Below, piece by piece: positions 40,001 to 49,100 of a stretch of 64,000 nt of DNA. Where the stretch lies: NCBI RefSeq assembly GCF_044628455.1, contig NZ_JBIYZW010000001.1, positions 1,240,001 to 1,304,000 on the forward strand. Reading direction: 5' to 3'. The notes below the pieces were generated by a model. The model did no database searches. It was not told the origin of the DNA and saw nothing but the letters and a program-made list of their open reading frames with translations. Each line of letters opens with the position of its first letter. The first letter of the stretch is position 1. Both the position numbers and the translations under genes were made by a program. Source of the stretch: Solirubrum sp044628455 (GTDB taxonomy: Bacteria > Bacteroidota > Bacteroidia > Cytophagales > Hymenobacteraceae).

Positions 40001-41480
40001 TACCCTCGGTACCTACCTCAAGTGCTACGCGGGTTACCTCGCCGGCAAACAAATTCAGCGAGTCCACCATCTGGTTGAGGTTCTGCTTGAGTTGCAGCAG
40101 CTCCCCTTTCACGTCGACGGTGATTTTCTGGGTTAGGTCACCCTTTGCTACGGCGGTAGCTACGTTGGCAATGTCTCGCACCTGACTCGTCAGGTTCGAG
40201 GCCATCGTGTTTACGTTGTCGGTGAGCTGCTTCCATACCCCGGCCACGTTGGGCACCACGGCCTGGCCGCCGAGGCGGCCTTCGGTACCTACTTCCTGCG
40301 CCACGCGGGTTACCTCGCCGGCAAACAGGTTCAGCGAGTCCACCATCTGGTTGAGGTTCTGCTTGAGTTGCAGCAGTTCGCCCTTTACGTCGACGGTGAT
40401 TTTCTGGCTTAGGTCGCCGCGGGCTACGGCGGTGGCTACGTTAGCAATGTCTCGCACCTGAGAAGTCAGGTTCGAGGCCATGTTGTTTACGTTGTCGGTC
40501 AAATCCTTCCACACGCCGGCTACGTTCGGCACCGATGCCTGGCCGCCCAGCTTACCCTCGGTACCTACTTCCTGCGCCACGCGGGTTACTTCGCCGGCAA
40601 ACAGGTTCAGCGAGTCCACCATCTGGTTGAGGTTCTCCTTGAGTTGGAGCAGCTCGCCTTTGACGTTTACCGTAATCTTCTGCGACAAGTCGCCGCGGGC
40701 TACGGCGGTGGCCACGTTGGCAATGTCGCGTACCTGACTCGTCAGGTTCGAGGCCATCGTGTTTACGTTGTCGGTCAAATCCTTCCACACCCCGCCCACG
40801 TTGGGTACCGAGGCCTGGCCGCCGAGGCGGCCTTCGGTGCCTACTTCCTGCGCCACGCGGGTTACCTCCCCGGCGAAGACGTTCAGGTTGTCGATGGTTT
40901 TGTTGATGGTTTCGGCCATCACCTTGAAGTCGCCCGACACCGGAATCTGGAACGACTCGTCGAGGTTGCCCCGCGAAATGTTTTTCAGAACCTTGCCTAC
41001 CTCCAACACCGGCACGGCAATGGAGTCCACCAGGCCGTTGATGTTGTTGATCATGTCGCGCCAGAAGCCCGTGGCGTTTTCGGCCGAAGCTCGCGCCTTC
41101 AGGTTGCCTTCTACCCCCGCTACCTTGGAAATGCGCGACACCTCGCCGCCTACACCGCCGATCATCTCTACCATCGAGTTGTAGGCCTCGGCAATTTCGG
41201 CGAAGATGTCGTCGTTCTGCTTAGTGAGGCGCACCGAGATGTCGCCCTTCTTAAAGGCGTCGAGCGCGTAGAGCACCCGGTTGAGCTGCTCGTTGACGTA
41301 GTCCTGATCGGGCGTACCCAGGGGCATGTTGCCGCGGGCAATGCCGCGCTTGCGCGTCTGGTCGATAGCCGGGGCGCTGGCCCCATTGAAGCCCGTGGTA
41401 CCGGTAACGGGTGCCTGCGGGGTATCGGATTCGGTGGACGGAGGAGTAATGTTGGTCTTGGTGGTCTTCGCAGAAGCCAT
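37065..41480 (-). CDS. Soluble poly-HAMP methyl-accepting chemotaxis protein
   Basis: A 1471-residue receptor starting at ATG 41478-41480 ([12 protein letters not shown]). No transmembrane segment or signal peptide is seen, so it should be cytoplasmic. After a Thr/Pro-rich start come diverged HAMP-like modules (about 80-200). Then eight 92-residue units follow, each with EVTRVAxEVGTEGxLGGQA, WKxLTDNVN and [16 protein letters not shown], and more diverged modules to about 950. Such units are best known from fungal Nik1-type kinases. The MCP signalling domain (about 960-1330) has the hairpin tip [37 protein letters not shown]. The last 130 residues are Pro/Ala/Lys/Arg-rich. It heads the che operon; the stimulus is unknown. 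Confidence 0.93.
   Translation of the reverse strand: [1471 protein letters not shown]
38680..40885. repeat. Eight tandem 276-bp coding repeats in the receptor gene
   Basis: The marker GTTTACGTTG occurs at 38829, 39105, 39381, 39657, 39933, 40209, 40485 and 40761, with exact 276-bp spacing and few or no changes. Outer boundaries are approximate. Long stretches are identical between units, more than protein conservation alone would need. Confidence 0.92.
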
Positions 41481-41540
41481 AGACGGAAGGTAGTAGCGCG
41501 GGGGGCGCCGAGTGAGGGCACGGAGGCTGCTGGCCGGCTC

Positions 41541-41569
41541 CAAAGGTACCGGCGCAGCTGACAAAGTTA
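41541..41569 (-). promoter_or_regulatory. Two candidate -7 elements for the che operon
   Basis: Minus-strand TACCTTTG (41541-41548) and TAACTTTG (41562-41569) both fully match TAnnTTTG, 61-90 bp before the receptor ATG. The rest of the 349-bp divergent spacer to topA (41481-41829) shows no gene. CATCTTTG at 41731-41738 on the plus strand may be the topA -7 element. Confidence 0.5.
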
Positions 41570-41829
41570 GTAATTCAGGGTTACCGGGAAACGCCCCGCA
41601 CCGGGGCGCGCGGAATTCCGGCAAAAGCCCCCGATATCGGGGAATGTGGAAACTGCACGGGGGCCGGCAACGTTCCCTCACTTATGCGGCCTGAAAAACC
41701 GCTCTGATACGGCTGACGGGATTATTCGTTCATCTTTGCGGCCGCATTCAACGCGGCGGCCGGTTTCGCCGTTTCACTTTCCCCCTTCCGTACTGCCCCA
41801 CGCGCCCTACCGCTACTCATTCTTTTTAT

Positions 41830-44286
41830 ATGGTCAAGAACCTTGTCATAGTGGAGTCTCCCGCCAAAGCCAAAACCATCGAGGGCTACCTGGGGAAAGA
41901 CTTTGTGGTGAAATCCAGCTTTGGGCACGTGCGCGACCTGCCCAAGGACAACAACGCCATCGATATCAAGAACGGCTTCAAGCCCACCTACGTCGTCTCG
42001 CCCGACAAGCGCGAGATTATCAACCAGTTGAAGAAGCTGGCCAAGGAAGCCGAGGTGGTGTGGCTGGCCAGTGACGATGACCGCGAGGGCGAGGCCATCA
42101 GCTGGCACCTGGCCGAGACCCTGGATTTGAGCAACGAGAAGACGCGGCGCATCGTGTTCCGCGAAATCACCAAGAACGCCATCCTCAACGCCATCGACTC
42201 GCCCCGCGAAATCGACCTGAACTTGGTGAATGCCCAGCAGGCCCGCCGCGTGCTCGACCGCCTGGTAGGTTTCGAGCTGAGCCCGGTGCTCTGGAAAAAA
42301 GTAAAGACCGGGCTTTCGGCCGGCCGCGTGCAGTCGGTGGCCGTGCGCATGGTGGTGGAGCGCGAGCGGGAAATCAACCAGTTCAAGACCGGCTCGGCCT
42401 ATCGCGTGGTGGCCCGCTTCGACGCCGGCAACGGCGCGGCCCTGGAAGCCGAGCTGCCCCAGCGCCTGAAAACCCGCGAAGAAGCCGAGGCCTTCCTGGC
42501 GGCCTGCGTGGGCGCCGCCTACCGCATCGAAAACCTGGAGAAGAAGCCCAGCCGCCGCTCGCCGGCCGCCCCCTTCACCACCTCTACCCTGCAGCAGGAG
42601 GCCTCGCGCAAGCTGGGCTTCTCGGTGGCGCAGACCATGAGCGTGGCCCAGCGTCTCTACGAAGCCGGTAAGATCAGCTACATGCGTACCGACTCGGTGA
42701 ACCTCTCGCAGGAAGCCCTGCTGGGCGCCAAGCACGAAATCACCAGCAGCTACGGCGCCGACTACGCCCACACCCGCCAGTACAAAACCAAGGCTTCGTC
42801 GGCGCAGGAGGCCCACGAAGCCATCCGCCCCACCGACTTCTCGCTGCTGAAGGCCGGCGCCGATTCCACCGAGCAGCGCCTCTACGACCTGATTCGCAAG
42901 CGGGCCCTGGCCTCGCAGATGGCCGACGCGCAGGTGGAGCGCACCACCGCCACCATCGGCATCAGCACCCAGCCGGGCGTGACGCTGACGGCCGTGGGCG
43001 AGGTCATCACCTTCGAGGGCTTTTTGAAAGCCTACGCCGAGTCGCGCGACGAGGAAGACGGCCAGGACAACGGCGAGTCGTCGTTTTCGCGGGGGCTGCC
43101 GCCCATTTCGGTGGGTCAGCAGCTGCCGCTGCTGCGCTTTTCGGCGACCGAGCGCTACTCCCAGCCGCCGGCGCGCTACACCGAAGCTTCGCTGGTGAAG
43201 AAGATGGAAGAAATGGGCATTGGCCGGCCTTCCACCTACGCGCCCACCATTAGCACCATTCAGAAGCGCGGCTACGTGGAGAAGGACTCGCGCGAGGGCA
43301 AGGAGCGCAAATTCCACGTGCTCACGCTGGAGGGCCCGGAAGTGAAAACCGAAGTCAAAACCGAAACATACGGCGCCGACAAGGCCAAGCTCTTTCCCAC
43401 CGACACGGCCATGGTGGTGAACGACTTCCTGGTGGAGCACTTCCCCGTTATCGTCGACTTCCAGTTCACGGCCAAGGTGGAGGATGAGTTCGACCGCATT
43501 GCCGACGGGCTGGAAAGCTGGGAGGAAATGATTTCGGGCTTCTACGGCACCTTCCACGAAACCGTGGAGCGTGGCAAGGAAGTGGAGCGCGCCGACGTGG
43601 GTACTACCCGCGAAATCGGCCTGCACCCCGAAACCGGCGAAAAAATCATTGCCCGCCTCGGCCGCTTCGGCCCCTACGTGCAGCTGGGCGAGGCCGAGGG
43701 CGAAACCAAGCCCGCCTACGCCAACCTGCGCAAAGGCCAGTTCATCGAAAACCTGACTTTGGAAGATGCCCTGGAGCTGTTTAAGCTGCCGCGCGTGGTG
43801 GGCCAGTACGAGGACAAGGACATGACCGCCGCCATCGGCCGCTTCGGGCCCTACATCCGCCACGACAGCAAGTTCTACTCCCTGCAGAAGGGCCAGGACC
43901 CGCACACCGTCACGGCCGAGGAAGCCGTGGAGCTGATTCTGGCCAAGCGCAAGCAGGAAGCCGAAAAGCTTATCCGCTCCTTCGAGGCCGAGGGCCGCGC
44001 CGACGTGCAGGTGGTCAACGGCAAGTACGGGCCCTACATCGTGGCCGCGGGCAAGAACGTGAAGATTCCCAAGGGCGAAGAGCCCACTGAGCTGAGCCTG
44101 GAGCGCTGCCTGGAGCTGGCCGACGCCACGCCCGACAAACCCGCCCGCGGCCGCTTCGGCGCCAAGAAAGCCGCGGCCCCGGCGGCTGAGGGCGAAGCCA
44201 AGAAAGCCCCGGCCAAAAAGCCGGCCGCGAAAAAAACCGCCGCCAAGCCGGCCGCCAAGAAAGCCACCGGCAAATCGGCCAAGTAA
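41830..44286 (+). CDS. topA: DNA topoisomerase I (type IA)
   Basis: TopA relaxes negative supercoils through a 5'-phosphotyrosine. The 818-residue protein begins MVKNLVIVESPAKAKTIEGYLG (Toprim Glu), with the Toprim acidic motif ASDDDREGEAISWH. The active-site Tyr284 is in GKISYMRTDSVNLS, and the other type IA motifs are RVQSVAVRMVVERE and MGIGRPSTYAPTI. After residue 590 two topoisomerase C-terminal repeats (RLGRFGPYVQLGE and AIGRFGPYIRHDSKFYSL) replace Cys4 zinc fingers, and a Lys/Ala-rich tail ends the protein. Such a tail is common in Bacteroidota and Actinobacteria and increases DNA binding. Confidence 0.97.
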   Translation: MVKNLVIVESPAKAKTIEGYLGKDFVVKSSFGHVRDLPKDNNAIDIKNGFKPTYVVSPDKREIINQLKKLAKEAEVVWLASDDDREGEAISWHLAETLDLSNEKTRRIVFREITKNAILNAIDSPREIDLNLVNAQQARRVLDRLVGFELSPVLWKKVKTGLSAGRVQSVAVRMVVEREREINQFKTGSAYRVVARFDAGNGAALEAELPQRLKTREEAEAFLAACVGAAYRIENLEKKPSRRSPAAPFTTSTLQQEASRKLGFSVAQTMSVAQRLYEAGKISYMRTDSVNLSQEALLGAKHEITSSYGADYAHTRQYKTKASSAQEAHEAIRPTDFSLLKAGADSTEQRLYDLIRKRALASQMADAQVERTTATIGISTQPGVTLTAVGEVITFEGFLKAYAESRDEEDGQDNGESSFSRGLPPISVGQQLPLLRFSATERYSQPPARYTEASLVKKMEEMGIGRPSTYAPTISTIQKRGYVEKDSREGKERKFHVLTLEGPEVKTEVKTETYGADKAKLFPTDTAMVVNDFLVEHFPVIVDFQFTAKVEDEFDRIADGLESWEEMISGFYGTFHETVERGKEVERADVGTTREIGLHPETGEKIIARLGRFGPYVQLGEAEGETKPAYANLRKGQFIENLTLEDALELFKLPRVVGQYEDKDMTAAIGRFGPYIRHDSKFYSLQKGQDPHTVTAEEAVELILAKRKQEAEKLIRSFEAEGRADVQVVNGKYGPYIVAAGKNVKIPKGEEPTELSLERCLELADATPDKPARGRFGAKKAAAPAAEGEAKKAPAKKPAAKKTAAKPAAKKATGKSAK

Positions 44287-44306
44287 ACTTTCTTTGTTCA
44301 CCCCAC

Positions 44307-44344
44307 AAAAGCCCCGCAGCCCCTGGCCGCGGGGCTTTTTTTTT
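44307..44344 (+). terminator. Terminator after topA
   Basis: An 11-bp stem (44307-44317 with 44329-44339) followed by a long T run, 20 bp past the topA stop. Confidence 0.9.
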
Positions 44345-44401
44345 CGTCGCTGCGCCGCCAACCCGGCACACGACGGCGGCTGGCTTGCGCGTTAGCGCCC
44401 C

Positions 44402-45286
44402 ATGCGTCTCTCCCCGATTCTTGCTGGCTTACCCGCCCTCTTGCTGCTCGCTCCCCCGCAACCGGCTCCCGCCCAGAACAGCCCCGCCACCAGCCAAGCC
44501 AGTCTCGCGACTAACGCGTATCCGTGGCTGACCACGCCGTACCGGACCCCGGCCAGCCTGGCGGCCCGGTTTGCCCCGCCGGCGGGCTGCCGGCGCGTGG
44601 CGCTGCCGGCCGGCTCGTTCGGGCACTGGCTGCGGTTTCTGCCCCTGAAGCCAGCCGGCACGGCCGTGCGCCTGCACACCGGGAAGCTGAAGCCCCTGCA
44701 AACCGTGCACGCGGCCGTCGTCGACATCGACACCGGCCCGCGCGACCTGCAGCAGTGCGCCGACGCGGTGATTCGCCTGCGCGGCGAGTATCTGTTCAGC
44801 CAGGATTTCCGGCGCATTCACTTCCAGCTTACCAGCGGCCACACCGTGGGGTTTGCCGACTGGGTGGCGGGCCAGACCTTTCAAGTGCGCGGCGAAGAAG
44901 TGCTACCCGCCCGCAAGCCCGCCGAAGCCCCCACCCACGCGGCGCTGCGCCGCTACTTGGATTTGATTTTCACCTACGCCGGCACGCTTTCGCTGGCGCG
45001 GGAGCTGCGCCCGGCAGCCCTGGCGAGCATTCAGCCCGGCGACGTGCTCATCAAGGGCGGTTCGCCGGGCCACGCAGTGCTGGTGCTCGACGCGGCCGAG
45101 CATGCCGCGACGCGGCGGCGCTACGTGCTGCTGGCCCAGAGCTACATGCCGGCCCAGGACCTGCACGTGCTGCGCAACGTAGAACAGCCGCAGTTGGGTG
45201 CCTGGTTTGCCATCGACCCGGCGGCCGAGTGGCTGGAAACCCCGGAGTGGTCATTTTCGTCCGACCAGCTGAAGCGCTGGCCGTAA
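44402..45286 (+). CDS. DUF4846 family exported protein
   Basis: A 294-residue protein with a signal peptide (MRLSPILAGLPALLLLAPPQPAPAQ). The family features of DUF4846 are clear: LPAGSFGHWLRFLPLKPAGTAV near residue 70, DIDTGPRDLQQCADAVIRLRGEYLF, and GDVLIKGGSPGHAVLVLDAAE with a Ser-x-x-His pattern, then YVLLAQSYMPAQDLHVL. The last part looks like an NlpC/P60-like fold (His in PGHAVLV), so a hydrolase is conceivable, but no activity is established. It is between topA and the sirtuin gene. Confidence 0.85.
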   Translation: MRLSPILAGLPALLLLAPPQPAPAQNSPATSQASLATNAYPWLTTPYRTPASLAARFAPPAGCRRVALPAGSFGHWLRFLPLKPAGTAVRLHTGKLKPLQTVHAAVVDIDTGPRDLQQCADAVIRLRGEYLFSQDFRRIHFQLTSGHTVGFADWVAGQTFQVRGEEVLPARKPAEAPTHAALRRYLDLIFTYAGTLSLARELRPAALASIQPGDVLIKGGSPGHAVLVLDAAEHAATRRRYVLLAQSYMPAQDLHVLRNVEQPQLGAWFAIDPAAEWLETPEWSFSSDQLKRWP

Positions 45287-45394
45287 TTCGGCTCCGGGGC
45301 CCGGTTACGGAGTGGCGCAGCTATTTTCGGGCAGCCAACAACCGGGCTGCCCGTTCGGGTGAAGCCCGCTTCCGTAACCCGCTACAGTCTGCTC

Positions 45395-46093
45395 ATGAAA
45401 AAGAAAGTCGTCGTGCTTACCGGCGCGGGCATCTCGGCCGAAAGCGGCCTGGCCACCTTTCGTGCCGTCGACGGGCTCTGGGAAAACCACCGCGTGGAGG
45501 ACGTGGCCTCGCCCGAGGGCTGGGCTGCCAACCCGCAGCTGGTGCTGGAGTTCTACAACCAGCGCCGCGCCGCCGCCCGCGCCGCCCAGCCCAACGCCGG
45601 GCACCGCGCCCTGGTCGAGCTGGAACAGGGCTACGAGGTAGTCATCGTGACCCAGAACGTGGACGACCTGCACGAGCGGGCCGGCTCCTCGCGCGTGATT
45701 CACCTGCACGGCCTGTTGCGCGAAGCCCGCAGCACGCGCTACGAGGAGCTGGTGTATCCGCTGGAAGGTGACCGGATTGAGTGGGGGCAGCTCTGCGAGC
45801 GGGGCAGTCAGCTGCGGCCCAACATCGTGTGGTTTGGCGAGCCGGTGCCGCTGATGGAGCGCGCCATGGAAGAAGCCGCTACCGCTGACCTCATGCTGGT
45901 GGTGGGCACCTCCCTGCAGGTATACCCGGCCGCCAACCTCGTGCATTACCTGCCCGCCGGCCGGCCGCTCTACGTCATCGACCCCAGTCAGCCGGCCCTC
46001 ACGCGGCGCGGCCAGGTGCACTTCGTGACCGAGCCGGCAACTACGGGAGTACCGCGGGTGGTGGGCGAGCTGCTGGGCGCGGCGCAGTCCTAA
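45395..46093 (+). CDS. Sir2-family NAD-dependent protein deacylase, class III, zinc-less
   Basis: A 232-residue CobB/SIRT5-like enzyme starting at ATG 45395 (MKKKVVVLTGAGISAESGLATFR). NAD motifs GAGISAESG, TQNVDDLH and GTSLQVYPA are present, as is the catalytic His105 in HLHG. Tyr54 and Arg57 (FYNQRR) match the YxxR pair that selects succinyl- or malonyl-lysine. The zinc ribbon is lost: between residues 106 and 145 only Cys134 remains of the four expected. Family knowledge predicts removal of acyl groups from lysine with NAD+ consumption. It stands alone. Confidence 0.92.
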   Translation: MKKKVVVLTGAGISAESGLATFRAVDGLWENHRVEDVASPEGWAANPQLVLEFYNQRRAAARAAQPNAGHRALVELEQGYEVVIVTQNVDDLHERAGSSRVIHLHGLLREARSTRYEELVYPLEGDRIEWGQLCERGSQLRPNIVWFGEPVPLMERAMEEAATADLMLVVGTSLQVYPAANLVHYLPAGRPLYVIDPSQPALTRRGQVHFVTEPATTGVPRVVGELLGAAQS

Positions 46094-46198
46094 GTCCCGG
46101 GCTGGAGGTAGCCAAACCCAACCGTTTCGCGTAGGAGGCAGATACCCCGTTTACCGCTGCTGGTTCGCAGCTGGCGCGGGGCTCGCCTCCTTCTGCCC

Positions 46199-49100
46199 AT
46201 GAGCTATTTCTACCGCCCGCTGCTCGTTGCGGGCTTTTTGCTGACGGCCCTGCCGGCCCGGCCACAGGTGGTTGTGCCCGAGCGGCCCGCCCACCGCGTG
46301 TATTTGCTGGGCAACACGGCCGGGGCTCTGCCCGCCCACCGCCTGCGCGCCCTGCGCCTGACCCTGGAGCGTGAAACCGGCCCTTTCACGGTGGTGCACC
46401 TGGGCGACATCGTGGGCAACGAGGGCCTCACCGAAAAAGCCGATACCAGCAGCGCCGCCCTGCGCGCCCGCGCCGATGCCCTGGTAGCCCTGGTAAAGGG
46501 CCTGCCCCGGGGCCGCATCTACTTTGTGCCCGGCGACAAGGACTGGAACAACTCGGGCCGCGACGGGCAGAAAACCGTGCGCCGGCTGGAAAAGTACCTC
46601 GAGCAGCAGCTGCCGGGACAGAACGCGTTTCTGCCCAGCAACGGCTGCCCCGGCCCCGAAATCGTGGACGTGGCCCCGCTGGTACGGCTGGTGGCCCTAA
46701 ACACGCCCTGGTGGAGCCACCCCTTCGACCGCCCCGAAGCCCCCGACACCGACTGCAAAACCATGTCGGCCGAGGAATTCCGCGAGCAGCTGCAGGACGT
46801 GCTGGCCGACACCCGGGGTCGCCACGTGCTGCTGGTGGGCCACCAGCCGGTGGTCAGCAACGGCCCCTACGGGGGGTACCAGCCGCTGAAGCGCCACCTG
46901 GCGCCGCCTGTGCTGGGCACCGTGTACGCCGCCTACCGCCAGAACGTGGGCAGCCCCCGGGATATGGCCTCGCCGGGCTACCAGGCGTTTCGGCAAACCA
47001 TGCTCAGCGTGCTGAAAGAGCACCCCGGCACGCTCTACGCCGCTGCCCACGACTTCAGCCTGCAGCTCAACGACCACGAGGGCAGCTACCACCTGGTCAG
47101 CGGCTCGTTTGCCCGCACCGAGCCGGTGGCCAGCAACCGCCGTGCCCTGGTAAATGCCTCCCAGGCCGGCTTCACGCGCCTCGACTACTTTGCCGACGGC
47201 ACGGTCAAATCTGCGTTTCTGACTTTCACCAATTCGGCTGAGGCCCCGCCGACTGAGCTGGCCGCGCCGCCGCTGTTTCGCTCGGCCTGCGTGGGAGCGG
47301 CCGGCACTGAACCCGCCCAGCGGGTAAACCCCTACTTCCCCGAGTGCCCCGGCTCCTCGGCTGGTACCGCCCCGGAGAAGCCTGATGCTCCCACCGCAGC
47401 CACCGCTACCGTAGTCCCCGGCCCGCAGTACCGCGCCCACGGCCTGCAACGCCCCCTGATGGGCCCGCTCTACCGCTCGTCGTGGACGCAGCCGGTGCAG
47501 GTACCGGTGCTGAACCTGAACACCGAAAAAGGCGGGTTGCGCCCCACTGGCCGCGGCGGCGGCCGTCAGACCACCTCGCTCAAGTTCATTGCCGCCGACA
47601 GCTCGGAGTACACCTTCCGCTCGGTCGACAAGGACGTGACGCGCATTCTGCCGCCCGAGCTGCGCCAGTCGGTGGCCGCCGACGTACTGCGCGACATCAC
47701 GCCCACGGCCCACCCCTACTCGGCGCTGGTAGTATCTTCGCTGCTCGACCGCACCGACGTGCTGCACGCCCGCCCGCGCCTGTTCGTGCTGCCCGACAAC
47801 CAGCAGCTCGGTCCCTACCGCGCGCGGTACGCCGGCCTGCTGGGCACGCTGGAAGAAGACCCCTGGGACCAGAAAGACAACCTGCCCGGCTTCGGCGGGG
47901 CCACGGACGTGCGCCGCTCGTTCAGCTTGTTCCGGCAGCTCTACAAAGACAACGACAATCGCGTGGATGCCCGGCAGCTGGGCAAGGCCCGCGCCTTCGA
48001 CATGCTCATTGCCGACTTCGGCAAGCACGAGGACAACTGGAAGTGGGCCGAGTATGAGCAGGGCAAGCAGAAAACGTTTCAGCCCATTCCCCGCGACCGG
48101 GACCAAGCCTTCACGCTCTGGAACGGGGCCCTGACCTGGGTGGCCAACCGCGAGTGGGCCGTGCCCAGCATCGAAGACTTTGGGGAGCATTTCCGCGACC
48201 TGGAAAGTTTGAACTGGCCCGCCCGTCACCTCGACCGCGCCCTGCTGCAGAGCCTGAGCCGGGAGGACTGGCAGCAGATCGGCCGCTACCTGCAGCAGCG
48301 CCTCACGCCCGCCGCCATCGACTCGGCCACGGCGCAGCTGGCCGCCGAAATTCAGGGCATCTCGGGCCGCGACATCAACCGCAAGCTCAAAAGCCGCCTG
48401 CAGGAACTGCCCCGGGCCCTGGACGACTACTACCTGATGCTGGCCCGCGACGTGGACGTGGTGGGCTCCAACAAGGGTGAATACTTTGCGGTGCAGCGCC
48501 TGACTGACGGCAACGTGCGCGTGCAGGTGAGCAAGAAAAACGACGCGGGCGGCCCGCAGGGCCAGCCGTTTTTCGACCGCACTTTCGTGCGCGGCGAAAC
48601 CCGCGACATCCGCCTCTACGGCCTCGACGGTAAGGACGTGTTCCGGGTATCGGGCCAGGGACCGAGCAGCATCCGGGTGCGCCTGATTGGCGGCGAGGGC
48701 AAGGACCAGGTAGCCGACGACTCGCGCGGGGGGCGTACCGAGGTGTACGACGTGCCCCAGACCGAGCTGCAGGCCGGCCCCGCCACCGCCGACCGCCGCT
48801 CTTCGCGCCTGGGTGTGAACCACTACGACCGCGAGGCCTTCGAGTACGACGGCTACGCGCCCCGCGGCGGCATCATCTTCAACCGCAACGACGGCCTGGG
48901 CGTGGCCGCGGGCTTCGACTGGGTGAAGCAGGGCTTCCGCAAGCCCGACTACCGGGTGCGCTACGGCATCGACGCGCAGTATACCACCGGCGGCAATCGC
49001 CAACTGACGGGCAACGTGCGCTGGCGCTACCTGCTGGGCAAATGGGATGTGGGCGCCCGCGCCACCTACGGCAACTTTTTTCCCTTCTACAACTTCTTCG

